In this document: positions 1 to 8,933 of the stretch, in pieces | How the letters are laid out: each line of letters starts with the position of its first letter | Position numbering within the stretch: the stretch's first letter is position 1 | Origin: Firmicutes bacterium UBA7510 | Lineage (GTDB): Bacteria > Bacillota > Clostridia > Tissierellales > Sedimentibacteraceae | Length of the DNA stretch: 64,000 bases | Direction: 5' to 3' | Assembly: GCA_002479485.1 (NCBI GenBank) | Contig: DLNM01000067.1 | Span: 32,050 to 96,049, forward strand | The notes under the pieces: model-generated | The model's database searches: none | Seen by the model: the letters and a program-made list of their open reading frames with translations, nothing else | Told to the model about the DNA's origin: nothing | Position numbers and translations under genes: made by a program

Positions 1-51
1 AAATCAAACTGTTTTAAGGATACTATGAATATTATTGATTGGTTAGGGTAG
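1..51 (+). CDS. C-terminal tail of an unidentified protein (partial)
   Basis: The first frame is open from the window edge to a TAG at 49-51 and gives a 16-residue tail ending in DWLG. The other two forward frames stop earlier. A strong intrinsic terminator begins at base 50, right on the stop codon, which is what the end of a real gene looks like. The product cannot be identified from so little. Confidence 0.5.
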   Translation, partial: KSNCFKDTMNIIDWLG

Positions 52-85
52 AATATGTTAAAAATTTTTAACATATTCTTTTTTT
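50..85 (+). terminator. Intrinsic terminator of the gene entering from the left edge
   Basis: A perfect 15-bp inverted repeat (50-64 against 65-79) is followed by a run of seven T on the plus strand (79-85). It separates the truncated upstream gene from the nrdJ promoter. Confidence 0.85.
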
Positions 86-140
86 ATTAGAAATTATTAT
101 TTTACAATACATTTAAGCAATTATAATATATAAAGGCTAA

Positions 141-156
141 GTACTACATATAGTGT
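141..156 (+). promoter_or_regulatory. Candidate NrdR box 1
   Basis: The 16-mer GTACTACATATAGTGT is a near-palindrome that matches the known NrdR operator pattern ACACTATATATAGTGT at 13 of 16 positions. It lies just upstream of the -35 hexamer of the nrdJ promoter. NrdR is the conserved repressor of ribonucleotide reductase genes and usually binds two boxes on the same face of the helix. The nrdR gene is not in this window. Confidence 0.6.
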
Positions 157-160
157 TAAG

Positions 161-189
161 TTGACAGTTAATGAAAACAATGATACAAT
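161..189 (+). promoter_or_regulatory. nrdJ promoter (TTGACA-17-TACAAT)
   Basis: TTGACA at 161-166 and TACAAT at 184-189 are separated by 17 bp. Transcription should start near 196, so an ATG at 171 cannot be the nrdJ start codon and the ATG at 279 is favoured. The untranslated leader of about 80 bases contains a hairpin repeat. Confidence 0.75.
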
Positions 190-198
190 ATGTTGTAT
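183..198 (+). promoter_or_regulatory. Candidate NrdR box 2
   Basis: ATACAATATGTTGTAT is a second NrdR-box-like palindrome. It overlaps the -10 hexamer and the expected transcription start. It begins 42 bp after box 1, four helical turns, so two repressor units would sit on the same face of the DNA. Confidence 0.6.
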
Positions 199-218
199 AC
201 ATAATAAAAAAATTATAT

Positions 219-266
219 AGAGTGAAAAGTATTTTTCCATTGAGCGAAAAATATTTTCTCTCTGCA
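219..266 (-). repeat. Hairpin repeat, copy R1, in the nrdJ leader
   Basis: A long imperfect hairpin lies between the nrdJ promoter and its start codon; the arms are GAAAAGTATTTTTC and GAAAAATATTTTC. Read on the minus strand, it shares the core CTCAATGGAAAAAT with copies near 34.1 kb and 64.0 kb (CTCTATGGAARAAT). It is the most diverged member of the family. Confidence 0.5.
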
Positions 267-278
267 AAGAGGTTTAGA

Positions 279-2633
279 ATGATAAAAATATTAAAAAGAA
301 CCGGAATTTTAGCTGATTTTACTATTTCTAAAATCGAAAATGCCATTGTTAAGGCAATGAAAGAAACTAAAAAGGGTGTTAATTTAGATATAGTAAAAGA
401 AATATCAGAGTCTATCGAAAAAGAATTAGAGGATAAGAAATTTCCTATACCAGTTGAAGTGGTACAGGATATGGTAGAAGATAAGCTTATGGAAAGCACC
501 CGAAAAGATGTGGCAAAAAGATACATACTTTACAGATATGAAAGAGATAAATCAAGAGATCAAAGAAAGAGAAGAGATTTTAAAGTACTAAGTGAAGAGT
601 TTATAAGTAAGTATAAGCACAGAGAAACGCCTATGAATCAGCTTGGAAGTTTTGTTTATTATAGAACTTATTCAAGATGGCTAGAAGAGGAAAGAAGAAG
701 AGAATATTGGTGGGAAACAGTTAGAAGAGCAGTAGAATACAACTGTAGCCTAGTACCTACAACTAGAGAAGAAGCTGAGGCTTTATATGATAATATATTT
801 AATTTAAGACAATTTTTATCTGGAAGAACTTTTTGGGTAGGTGGAACTCCTGTAGCTTACAACTATCCTATGGCAAATTACAACTGCGCATTTGAGGTTA
901 TTGATAACTATCATGCATTTAAAGACTTATTTTATCTACTTATGATTGGCTCTGGAGTTGGAGTAAGGGTATTAAAATCTGACGTTGAGAAATTATCAAA
1001 GCTAAGAAGTGACTATATGATTATACATGAAGATTATAGTCCTATAAATATTGACGCTCGTGAGGACAATACTAGTCTTGAATTTTATCAAAACAATACA
1101 GCAATGATAGTTGTCGGAGACAGCAAGGAAGGTTGGGTTCAAGCATTAGACTTTTTCTTGAAGCTTATATATAGCTCAGAATATAGAAATATAACAACAA
1201 TAATTATAAATTATGATAATGTTAGACCAAAGGGAGAAGTTTTAAAAACCTTTGGAGGTACTGCAAGTGGACATATTAGTCTTAAAAATATGTTTACTAA
1301 AATAGATAAAGTAATAAAGAAAAGAGCTAGTATAGAAGGAAAAGAAAGATTTAAAATTAAGCCTATAGACTGTTTAGATATAGCTAATATTATCGGTGAA
1401 AATGTTGTTGTTGGTGGCGTAAGAAGAACTGCTGAAATTATGCTTATAGATTATGATGATAAGGAATGTGTAGAAGCTAAATCTAAACTATATAAGCAAA
1501 TAGACGGACAATGGATAGTAGACAAGGATATTATTCACAGACAAATGAGTAACAATTCTATATACTATAAAGAAAAACCTACTAAAGAGCAATTGCATTG
1601 GCAGATTGAGCAAATGAGGTATTCTGGAGAACCTGGTTGGGTAAATGAAGTAGCAGGTGCTAAAAGAAGAGAAAACATGAATGGTGTAAATCCTTGTGGT
1701 GAAATTTTGCTTGACTCAAAAGGATTATGTAATTTAACTACTTTAAATATATTTGCATTTGTTAACAGTGATAATACTTTAGATGAACAGGGGTTGCTTG
1801 AGGCTCAAAGATTATCTGTTAGAGCAGCATATCGTATGACATGTGTTGAATTAGAATTACCAGAATGGGACAGCGTTCAACAAAGAGATAAACTAACAGG
1901 ATGTTCATTAACAGGATGGCAAGATATGGTTAATGCAGTTGGCTTAAACGGAGATGAGCAAGCTGTTTTACTTAGAAAGCTTAGAAAAGTAGCTGAGGAA
2001 GAATCTAAAAGATATTCCATGGAAATTGGTGAAAAAGCGCCTATTCTAGTAACTACAGTTAAACCAGAGGGTACTCTTTCCCAGCTGCCTACTGTATCTA
2101 GTGGTGTTCACTATTCACATTCTCCATACTATATAAGAAGAGTCAGAATAAATAGCCATGACCCATTAGTTAAGGTTTGTGAGGAATTAGGTTATCCAAT
2201 ATATCCAGAGGTAGGTCAGGATATAAAAACATGTACCACAAAGGTAGTGGAGTTCCCTTGTAAATCTCCAAATGGCAAAACAAAATATGATGTAAGTGCT
2301 ATTGAACAGCTTGAAAATTATAAACTATTTATGGAAAACTACGTTGACCACAACTGCTCTATTACAGTTCACGTTAGAGATAATGAGTGGAAGGAAGTCG
2401 AAAAATGGGTATGGGATAACTGGGATGATGTAGTTGCATTATCATTTTTATCACTAGACGATAGCTTTTATCAACTTATGCCATACGAAGCGATATCTGA
2501 AGAAGAATATTTAAAAAGAGTATCTGAAATGAAACCATTTATACCATCACTTCTAAATAAGTATGAATTAAACGAATCAGACATAGATGTTGGAAATGAT
2601 GGATGTGATAATGGAATATGTCCGATTAGATAA
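279..2633 (+). CDS. nrdJ: Class II (adenosylcobalamin-dependent) ribonucleoside-triphosphate reductase
   Basis: This enzyme reduces ribonucleotides to deoxyribonucleotides with coenzyme B12 as radical source, so it needs no oxygen. The 784-residue product opens with an ATP-cone-like regulatory segment (about residues 1-95). It then carries the first redox cysteine in ANYNCAF (C203), the active-site motif NPCGE at 471-475 with C473, and a C-terminal CDNGICPIR tail whose two cysteines fit the re-reducing pair of this family. It is slightly longer than the Lactobacillus enzyme (about 740 residues). The start at 279 is chosen because AAAGAGG sits six bases upstream, and because the earlier in-frame ATG at 171 falls inside the promoter. 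No cobalamin riboswitch is visible; control by NrdR is suggested by two boxes over the promoter. Confidence 0.93.
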   Translation: MIKILKRTGILADFTISKIENAIVKAMKETKKGVNLDIVKEISESIEKELEDKKFPIPVEVVQDMVEDKLMESTRKDVAKRYILYRYERDKSRDQRKRRDFKVLSEEFISKYKHRETPMNQLGSFVYYRTYSRWLEEERRREYWWETVRRAVEYNCSLVPTTREEAEALYDNIFNLRQFLSGRTFWVGGTPVAYNYPMANYNCAFEVIDNYHAFKDLFYLLMIGSGVGVRVLKSDVEKLSKLRSDYMIIHEDYSPINIDAREDNTSLEFYQNNTAMIVVGDSKEGWVQALDFFLKLIYSSEYRNITTIIINYDNVRPKGEVLKTFGGTASGHISLKNMFTKIDKVIKKRASIEGKERFKIKPIDCLDIANIIGENVVVGGVRRTAEIMLIDYDDKECVEAKSKLYKQIDGQWIVDKDIIHRQMSNNSIYYKEKPTKEQLHWQIEQMRYSGEPGWVNEVAGAKRRENMNGVNPCGEILLDSKGLCNLTTLNIFAFVNSDNTLDEQGLLEAQRLSVRAAYRMTCVELELPEWDSVQQRDKLTGCSLTGWQDMVNAVGLNGDEQAVLLRKLRKVAEEESKRYSMEIGEKAPILVTTVKPEGTLSQLPTVSSGVHYSHSPYYIRRVRINSHDPLVKVCEELGYPIYPEVGQDIKTCTTKVVEFPCKSPNGKTKYDVSAIEQLENYKLFMENYVDHNCSITVHVRDNEWKEVEKWVWDNWDDVVALSFLSLDDSFYQLMPYEAISEEEYLKRVSEMKPFIPSLLNKYELNESDIDVGNDGCDNGICPIR

Positions 2634-2743
2634 TAAAATTAATATATCCTTCTGTGTTAATTTAATATAAAAAAGAATATTTATTAATATCACACATTAT
2701 CCTTATATACATATTATAAAACTATATGTTAAGGAGGGATAGA

Positions 2744-3037
2744 ATGACAAATAAAGAATTATTTGTTGAGTATTTAAAATTAAACAACATGGTACCACAA
2801 GATTTTTCAGAAGCTGATTTACCAAATTGGGATGTATTTGAAATGGATATGCAACAACCTTGGGACTTTTATGAAGGAATGACTCCTTATTCGGAAGACA
2901 TAGCTCAAAGAATGTGGAACAGACCTGATTGGAGAAGACGTAGACATCCAGGATTCGGTCCAGGATTTGGTCCAGGATTTGGCCCAGGATTTAATAGACC
3001 ATTTTTTCCATTGTTTTGGTGGTGGCTGTTGTTTTAA
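2744..3037 (+). CDS. Small Gly-Pro-Phe-repeat protein, unknown function
   Basis: I do not recognise this 97-residue protein. The N-terminal 65 residues look soluble and acidic. They are followed by an arginine cluster (WRRRRHPG), four GFGP-type repeats encoded by a 12-base DNA repeat at about 2951-2993, and a very hydrophobic aromatic end containing WWW and finishing in LLF. The start at 2744 is chosen because a perfect AAGGAGGG lies just before it; an in-frame ATG at 2726 precedes that site. It lies about 90 bases downstream of nrdJ and may be co-transcribed, since no good terminator separates them. The tail could sit at or in the membrane, but that is inference. Confidence 0.65.
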   Translation: MTNKELFVEYLKLNNMVPQDFSEADLPNWDVFEMDMQQPWDFYEGMTPYSEDIAQRMWNRPDWRRRRHPGFGPGFGPGFGPGFNRPFFPLFWWWLLF

Positions 3038-3064
3038 CTAAATAATCATAGTAGTTAATAAATA

Positions 3065-3102
3065 AAGAGACTGTTGAAAACTAAATCAATAGCTCTTTTT
3101 TT
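3065..3102 (+). terminator. Intrinsic terminator after the small GPGF protein
   Basis: An interrupted stem (AAGAG with CTCTT, CT with AG, TTGA with TCAA) is followed by seven or more T. It ends the nrdJ transcription unit. Confidence 0.6.
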
Positions 3103-3148
3103 ATGACTTTTAAAACTGAATCTAGAATAGCAATATAAAAATGATATA

Positions 3149-3177
3149 TTGAAATATATTGGAATATTTGTTAAAAT
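3149..3177 (+). promoter_or_regulatory. Promoter of the SLH-anchored M16C protease
   Basis: TTGAAA at 3149-3154 and TAAAAT at 3172-3177 have a 17-bp spacer. They lie about 55 bases upstream of the start codon at 3232. Confidence 0.55.
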
Positions 3178-3231
3178 ATTTACAATATATTAAATTAAGG
3201 ATTTATACCTTAGAGGGGAGTGGTTATAGTT

Positions 3232-6200
3232 ATGAATTTAAAATTAAGAACTAAACAATTTTTTACATTTATTATTGTCATATCAATGATATTTGCTATG
3301 ATGATACCTGCATATGCAGATGGAGTATCTGATAATAAATTATCAGAACTTCCTAAAGTTGGTGAAAAAGTTAATGGATTTACAACAGTCGAAAGAGGTA
3401 AAGTTAATATTTTAGGAGCTGATACAGCTTTCTTTAAACATGATAAATCCGGTGCTAATCTTCTATATATTCAGACAGAGGATAAAAACAGATCATTTAA
3501 CATTACATTCCGTACACCTGCAATTAACGAGACTGGTATGCCTCATGTTTTTGAGCACATATCTATATCAGGCTCACAAGAATATCCATCTCAAAATATA
3601 TTTTTCCCAGTTATAAATCAAACTTATACAACGTTTGTAAATGCTTTTACAATGCCAACTCATACATCTTATCCTTTGGCATCAATGTCTGAGCAGCAGC
3701 TACTTGTTTTGTCTGACTTTTATATGGGTGGAGTATTTAATCCTTTGTTGCTTACTGAAGAACGTTTATATAAGCGTGAGGCTTGGCGTTATGAATTAGA
3801 GGATAAGGATTCTCCTATAACAATAACTGGTACTGTTTATAATGAAATGAAGGGAAATCATAATATATCAAATGCTGCATATTTCAACACTCTAAAAACT
3901 TTATTCCCAAACAGCATTATGAGCAACAACTCAGGAGGAGATCCTGATTTTATACCTAACATGACCTATGATGATTTAATTAAATTTCATGATAAATATT
4001 ATCATCCGTCTAATGCTCTTATAGTTTTGTATGGAGATTTGGATTATAAAAGCTTTTTAAAGCATTATGATGAAAAATTTTTCTCAAAATATGATATAAA
4101 GGAAATGGATATTGAAACAGGTATAATTAAACCTTTAACACAGCCACAGGATAAAACATATCTTTTTGAAGTGGAAAAAGGTTCAACTGCTGAAAAATCT
4201 TCTATTATTGACTATGCATTTGCTTTAAATGGAATAACAACAGAAGAATATACTGCACTTGATTTAGCTACTGCTGTTTTAAACATGGAATCATCACAAC
4301 TTAAAAAAAATATGGAAAAGTTATTTCCAGGGGCTCAAACTTTTGCCGCTGTAGTTAATCAGCACAATACACCTTTTCTTTTATTTCGAGCGCAAGGACT
4401 AAATGAAAATGATAAGCCTGCGTTTAAAAAAGTTGTAGATGATGCATTAAGTGATGTACTTAAAAACGGATTTGACAAGGAGCTAACTGATGCAATTCTT
4501 TCAACTGTTGAGCTAAATAACCTGCTTGTTACAGAAAATATCAATTTAGGTGTTGAGATATCATCATCAATAGCTGCTGAGTGGGCAATAAAGAATGATA
4601 TAAATGCTATGAATGCTGAAATGGATGCAATCAAAAAGATTGGTGGAAAGGTAGACGGCGGATATTTAGAAAAGATTGTAAAGAAATATTTAATTGATAA
4701 TAAACATTCAGCTTTATTAGCTACAGTTCCATCACCAGGCTTAGCAGAGCAAAAAAACGCTGAGCTTGAAAAAAAATTAGCTGATAAAAAGGCTGCAATG
4801 ACTGATGAACAAATACAGGCTTTAGTTAAGGAAACTGCTGAGCTGAAGGCTTGGTCAGAAGTTGAAGCTCCAGCTGAACTGCTTGAAAAATTAAAGGTTG
4901 TAACAGCTGAAAATTTACCGGAAGAGGTAAAAGAATATAGTGTAAATAGAAATGATAAAAATAAAGTGACCTATATGAGCGCAGAAGCAAGTGTAGGAAA
5001 CATTGGAAGAACAGATATATTATTTGATTCATCTGCTATAAAGCCTGAGGACGTACAGTATTATTCATTGTACACTAGTCTTTTAGGAAGCTTAGATACG
5101 AAAAATTATTCTAAGGATGAGTTAACAACTGAAACATTGCGTTATTTAAATGGATTTTCTACTTCTGCTAGTATAATGTACGATAAAGAAAATCAGTTCC
5201 ATCCTAAGTTTAGAACTAGCTTTATGGGACTGATGGACGATTATGATAAAAGCTTAGATCTTGCGTTTGAGGTCTTATTTAATACGGATTTTACAGATAC
5301 AGAAAAAATTAGTAACTTTGTATCGCAACAAATGAATAATCTAAAGCAAGACATTAACATGAATTCATATAACTATTTAATGCTTCGTGCTTGTGGTCAG
5401 GAAAACGAGGGAATAAAATACAACTCTAACATAAGCGGGCTTGAATTTTACGAATTTTTAAAGCAAGTTGAAAAACAGCTTGAAAGTGATCCGAAAAAAG
5501 TAACAGAAAAGCTTAATTCAATATCTAAGCAATTAAAAAATAGTACTAATTTATTGGTTTTATATGCTGGAAACAAAGATGGAATTAAGAAATTCAATAA
5601 TAGCATAGACAGTTTTGTAAATAAATTAGATAAAAATGAAATTAAAAGAGCAGATTATTCTATATTACCTACATCATCTGGAAGGGAAGCAATAGTTATA
5701 GATTCTGCAGTGCAGTATAATATCTTATATTCTTCATTAGAAGGGCTTGGATATAAATATTCAGGAAAACTTGCGCCAATAACTAAATACATATATGATG
5801 CTTATTTGACTCCAAAAATAAGACATGGAATAGGTGCTTACGATAATATTATTAGCTTTGCTAGTAATGGGCTTATAATGCTTTCCTACAGAGATCCGTC
5901 TATTGTTGAAACTAATAAGGTTTATGATGAACTAGATGAATTTATGCTTAATACAAAGGTAACAGACAAAGAGTTAGAAAGCTATATTATCAGCTCTTAT
6001 GGGGACTATACAAGATCTCTTGGTGAGCTTTCTGGTGCAGTATCATTTATTTATAATGCATATAATGGTTATACGGCAGAAGATACAAAACAGCTCCTTA
6101 GAGAAATCAAATCACTTACTTCTAAAGATTTAAAAGAATTTGCTGCTGTATTAAAAGAATACACAGAAAATGGTATTAGAGCAACAATTGGAAGTGCATC

Positions 6201-6636
6201 TATGATTGAAAAAAATAAGGAGTTATTTGACAACATTTTAATGCCGTTTGGGGATTCATCATCAGATTCAGATAAGGCATTGACAAGAGCAGAACTTGTT
6301 TCATTGATTTTCGGAGGTACTGAAGGAGCATTTGAGCAAGCGAAGGCTATGGGAATCATTAAAGGTAATGGCGATGGCAACTATGGTGAAAATGATAAGG
6401 TAACAAGAGAGGAGTTTGCAGTTATATTAACTCGTTCTTTACAAGGGTTATCAGCTGGAAGCAGTGACGGAATAAAGGATTTTGATAGTATAAGCACTTG
6501 GGCAAAAGAAGCAGTAGCTACACTTGTTTCGTTGAAGCTTTTTATTCTTGATGATAATGGGAATGTTAATCCTCATTCTGATGTGACAATGTCTGATTTT
6601 ATGACAGTTATAAACGCATTACAAACTTTACAATAA
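3232..6636 (+). CDS. Secreted M16C (presequence-protease/Cym1-like) zinc metalloprotease with C-terminal SLH repeats
   Basis: The 1134-residue protein starts with a signal peptide (MNLKLRTKQF..., cleavage likely after AYA near residue 30). The inverted zinc motif HxxEH is at H105-E108-H109, and the distal zinc-binding glutamate is E205 in NEMKG. That spacing is typical of the M16C branch, which degrades unstructured peptides. The usual two-half layout fills residues 40 to about 1000. The last 120 residues look like S-layer homology repeats (TRAELV..., VTREEFAVIL...), which bind secondary cell wall polymer. It is therefore probably displayed on the outside of the cell as a peptide scavenger. 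The start at 3232 has GAGGGGAG 11 bases upstream; a GTG at 3220 is too close to that site. The gene stands alone between its own promoter and a shared terminator. Confidence 0.88.
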   Translation: MNLKLRTKQFFTFIIVISMIFAMMIPAYADGVSDNKLSELPKVGEKVNGFTTVERGKVNILGADTAFFKHDKSGANLLYIQTEDKNRSFNITFRTPAINETGMPHVFEHISISGSQEYPSQNIFFPVINQTYTTFVNAFTMPTHTSYPLASMSEQQLLVLSDFYMGGVFNPLLLTEERLYKREAWRYELEDKDSPITITGTVYNEMKGNHNISNAAYFNTLKTLFPNSIMSNNSGGDPDFIPNMTYDDLIKFHDKYYHPSNALIVLYGDLDYKSFLKHYDEKFFSKYDIKEMDIETGIIKPLTQPQDKTYLFEVEKGSTAEKSSIIDYAFALNGITTEEYTALDLATAVLNMESSQLKKNMEKLFPGAQTFAAVVNQHNTPFLLFRAQGLNENDKPAFKKVVDDALSDVLKNGFDKELTDAILSTVELNNLLVTENINLGVEISSSIAAEWAIKNDINAMNAEMDAIKKIGGKVDGGYLEKIVKKYLIDNKHSALLATVPSPGLAEQKNAELEKKLADKKAAMTDEQIQALVKETAELKAWSEVEAPAELLEKLKVVTAENLPEEVKEYSVNRNDKNKVTYMSAEASVGNIGRTDILFDSSAIKPEDVQYYSLYTSLLGSLDTKNYSKDELTTETLRYLNGFSTSASIMYDKENQFHPKFRTSFMGLMDDYDKSLDLAFEVLFNTDFTDTEKISNFVSQQMNNLKQDINMNSYNYLMLRACGQENEGIKYNSNISGLEFYEFLKQVEKQLESDPKKVTEKLNSISKQLKNSTNLLVLYAGNKDGIKKFNNSIDSFVNKLDKNEIKRADYSILPTSSGREAIVIDSAVQYNILYSSLEGLGYKYSGKLAPITKYIYDAYLTPKIRHGIGAYDNIISFASNGLIMLSYRDPSIVETNKVYDELDEFMLNTKVTDKELESYIISSYGDYTRSLGELSGAVSFIYNAYNGYTAEDTKQLLREIKSLTSKDLKEFAAVLKEYTENGIRATIGSASMIEKNKELFDNILMPFGDSSSDSDKALTRAELVSLIFGGTEGAFEQAKAMGIIKGNGDGNYGENDKVTREEFAVILTRSLQGLSAGSSDGIKDFDSISTWAKEAVATLVSLKLFILDDNGNVNPHSDVTMSDFMTVINALQTLQ

Positions 6637-6638
6637 TG

Positions 6639-6690
6639 AAAATTAATATAAAATAACGCCTGATTTAGGCGTTATTTTTATATTAATTTT
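6639..6690. terminator. Bidirectional terminator between the protease and SEC-C genes
   Basis: A long palindrome (AAAATTAATATAAAATAACGCC and its near-complement, loop at 6661-6667) is T-rich at both ends. It serves the converging genes 3232-6636 (+) and 6690-7190 (-) and touches the stop codon of the latter. Confidence 0.85.
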
Positions 6691-7190
6691 TATTTATTAC
6701 CGCAGCATTTTTTATATTTTTTACCAGAGCCACATGGACATGGATCGTTTCTGCCAACTTTGCTTTCATTGATAACTTGCTTAGAACGATTGAAGTCTTT
6801 TCTAATTTCTTTTCTTCTTTCTTCTGGTATGATATTGTCCCATTCCTTTAAGCCATATAGCCATTCAGCTTTAGCTTCATGCATGTTCCAAAGTAATTTC
6901 TCAAAATCAAATTCTGCATTGATTACAGTTTCCTCAGTAGCATCTTCAAGCTTTAGTTCTTCCTTAAAGCTAGTGTTTGCTCCGTCTAAGAATCCAACAA
7001 ATTGCTTTGCTGTTGAACCGAATTTTTCTGAAAGTTCTTTTATGCTACCACTTATAACAGGAGTATTTTCGCTAAGAATTTTTTTGTATATATCAGTTTC
7101 TTTAACCATATATTTTTTCCAGAATTCGGTATAATCTTCTTGAGTTTTTATGTTTTCTAAATCTTCAGTCCATTCTTTATATAAACTCAT
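6690..7190 (-). CDS. SEC-C motif protein of unknown function
   Basis: The product has 166 residues. The last 20 form a SEC-C zinc-binding motif (NDPCPCGSGKKYKKCCG), the same tail found on SecA and many small bacterial proteins, where it binds zinc and can mediate contacts with proteins or ribosomes. The preceding 145 residues look helical and acidic and match no family I can name. The start at 7190 follows GGAGG by five bases; an in-frame ATG 12 bases upstream overlaps the ribosome binding site and is unlikely to be used. The gene is monocistronic, with purD behind it. Confidence 0.75.
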   Translation of the reverse strand: MSLYKEWTEDLENIKTQEDYTEFWKKYMVKETDIYKKILSENTPVISGSIKELSEKFGSTAKQFVGFLDGANTSFKEELKLEDATEETVINAEFDFEKLLWNMHEAKAEWLYGLKEWDNIIPEERRKEIRKDFNRSKQVINESKVGRNDPCPCGSGKKYKKCCGNK

Positions 7191-7331
7191 AATTACCTCC
7201 ATTGCGCATTTACAGCGTCGTAATCTTTAACATAACTATTTTATCAGAAAATCTGTAAATTACAAGATATATATTTGTGAAGCACAAAAAATATCATTTT
7301 TTATCCTTAAATAAGCTTTGCAGTAACTTTG

Positions 7332-8585
7332 CTATAGCAAAGCTATATCAGTTCTGTATTCCATTTTATCAAAGCAAATTCTTTTGACATTTTTATATAC
7401 TTTTTCTCTTGCCTTTTCAACTGAATCTGCTAGGCAGGTTACAGCTAACACACGCCCGCCATTTGTTACGATTTTTCCGTCATTAAATTTTGTACCAGCA
7501 TGAAATACTATTACATCACTATCTACATCATCAATGCCGAAAATTTCTTTACCTTTTTCATAGCTCTCTGGATATCCGCCAGAAGCAAGTACAACAGTTA
7601 CGGATTTTTTATCAGACCATACTAAATCAGATTGCTTTAATGTTCCATCTGTGGTTTTAACCATAATTTCAAGTAAATCTGATTCAAGTCGTGGTAGTAC
7701 AACCTCTGTTTCTGGATCTCCAAATCGAGTGTTATACTCCAGTACCTTTGCTTTATTATCTTTAATCATAAGACCTATAAACAATACACCTCTAAAATCA
7801 ATATTTTCACCTAAAAATCCCTTTAAGGTTGTATCAATTACATGATCTTTGATATATGCCTTTAATTCATTAGTATAAATTGAATTAGGCGAAAAACAAC
7901 CCATACCACCGGTATTTAGACCTGAATCGTTGTCGTAGGCTCTTTTATAATCTCTGGCACTTTCCATTGGTATAATCTCTTTACCATTTACAAAGCATAG
8001 TAAAGATGCTTCTGTGCCATCTAAAAACTCCTCTATTACTAGACTATCACCTGCATCACCAAACTGCTTGTCTTCTAGTATAGATTTAATACCTTCTTGT
8101 GCTTCATCAAGCGTGTTGCAAATTAAAACACCCTTGCCAGCTGCCAAGCCATCAGCTTTTATTACTACTGGAAGATTAAATTCTTTCACACCTTCTATTG
8201 CATTTGTGCAATCGGTATAGGTTTTGTATTTGGCAGTAGGGATATTATACTTTTCCATAAAGTCCTTTGAGTAAGATTTACTACCTTCAAATATGGCTCC
8301 ACATTTTTTAGGACCAAATGCTTTTATTCCCTTTTTTTCAAGTTCATCTACAATTCCTGCAACTAGAGGAACCTCAGGACCTACTACAACAAAATCAATC
8401 TTATTATTATAGGAGAATTCAGTTATTTTTTCTATATCCTCAGCTTTTATATCTACACATTCAGCTATACTTGATATGCCTGCATTACCAGGTGCACAGT
8501 ATAATTTATTAAGTATTTTACTTTGTTTTAATTTATAACATATAGCGTGCTCTCGTGCACCATTTCCAACTACCAATACTTTCAT
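7332..8585 (-). CDS. purD: Phosphoribosylamine--glycine ligase (GARS)
   Basis: PurD performs the second step of purine synthesis: phosphoribosylamine + glycine + ATP gives GAR. The 417-residue protein has the N-terminal nucleotide-binding start VLVVGNGAREHA, the ATP-grasp segment VIKADGLAAGKGV, and the metal/ATP motif EYNTRFGDPETE near residue 290. Length is normal. The start at 8585 has GGAGG just upstream; an ATG 12 bases earlier is part of that site. It lies 24 kb from the rest of the pur operon, has its own promoter at 8682-8711 and shows no purine riboswitch in its leader. A hairpin at about 7313-7344 overlaps the 3' end but lacks a clear T-run. Confidence 0.95.
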   Translation of the reverse strand: MKVLVVGNGAREHAICYKLKQSKILNKLYCAPGNAGISSIAECVDIKAEDIEKITEFSYNNKIDFVVVGPEVPLVAGIVDELEKKGIKAFGPKKCGAIFEGSKSYSKDFMEKYNIPTAKYKTYTDCTNAIEGVKEFNLPVVIKADGLAAGKGVLICNTLDEAQEGIKSILEDKQFGDAGDSLVIEEFLDGTEASLLCFVNGKEIIPMESARDYKRAYDNDSGLNTGGMGCFSPNSIYTNELKAYIKDHVIDTTLKGFLGENIDFRGVLFIGLMIKDNKAKVLEYNTRFGDPETEVVLPRLESDLLEIMVKTTDGTLKQSDLVWSDKKSVTVVLASGGYPESYEKGKEIFGIDDVDSDVIVFHAGTKFNDGKIVTNGGRVLAVTCLADSVEKAREKVYKNVKRICFDKMEYRTDIALL

Positions 8586-8681
8586 TAGTACCTCCATGCA
8601 ATTTTTAGAGTCGGGGAATTATTAAGAAAATCTTTTACCCTTATCTCCTTTTTAAATTACTAAGTGTTTTCATATAATATT

Positions 8682-8711
8682 ATTATAAAGTAAGGTTAAC
8701 AACTAAGTCAA
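8682..8711 (-). promoter_or_regulatory. purD promoter (TTGACT-18-TATAAT)
   Basis: On the minus strand TTGACT (8711-8706) and TATAAT (8687-8682) have an 18-bp spacer. The leader to the purD start is about 90 bases. Confidence 0.7.
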
Positions 8712-8839
8712 GATTCAAGAAATAAAAAACCCTATTGTCTAATAGAGATATATATATTATAATACTAATAATAAATAAGCAAAATTCTATATAATTCCCC
8801 ATTATTATCCAAAAAAACTAACATTTAAACAAATTTCTG

Positions 8840-8905
8840 ACCTTTAAATCCCTATATATACGTTTAATTTTAAAGGTATGTCTACTAGATAGTGTTTAAT
8901 AGACA
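8840..8905. promoter_or_regulatory. Nested inverted repeats upstream of cassette 1
   Basis: The 348-base gap 8586-8933 holds the purD promoter on its left. On its right there are two inverted repeats: ACCTTTAAA (8840-8848) with TTTAAAGGT (8869-8877), and TGTCTA (8879-8884) with TAGACA (8900-8905). They sit 30-95 bases upstream of the first lipoprotein start, where an operator or leader structure would be expected. No convincing -35/-10 pair could be assigned, which would fit an activator-dependent promoter. Function is inferred from position only. Confidence 0.35.
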
Positions 8906-8933
8906 CAGCAAATTTATATTGAGGGTAGTGTAA

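Noticed and set aside
171..278. Upstream extension of nrdJ from the ATG at 171
   Set aside because: That ATG lies between the -35 and -10 of the promoter and has no ribosome binding site; the extension would translate through a hairpin repeat.
86..278. Cobalamin riboswitch ahead of the B12-dependent reductase
   Set aside because: The leader is only about 80 bases and lacks the B12-box and the multi-helix core; NrdR-like boxes explain control better.
8586..8681. Purine riboswitch ahead of purD
   Set aside because: The leader is too short and has none of the conserved joiner sequences seen at 42.5 kb.
8741..8775. Possible terminator reading leftwards upstream of purD
   Set aside because: A short CTATT/AATAG stem with T-run exists on the minus strand, but no minus-strand gene ends there.
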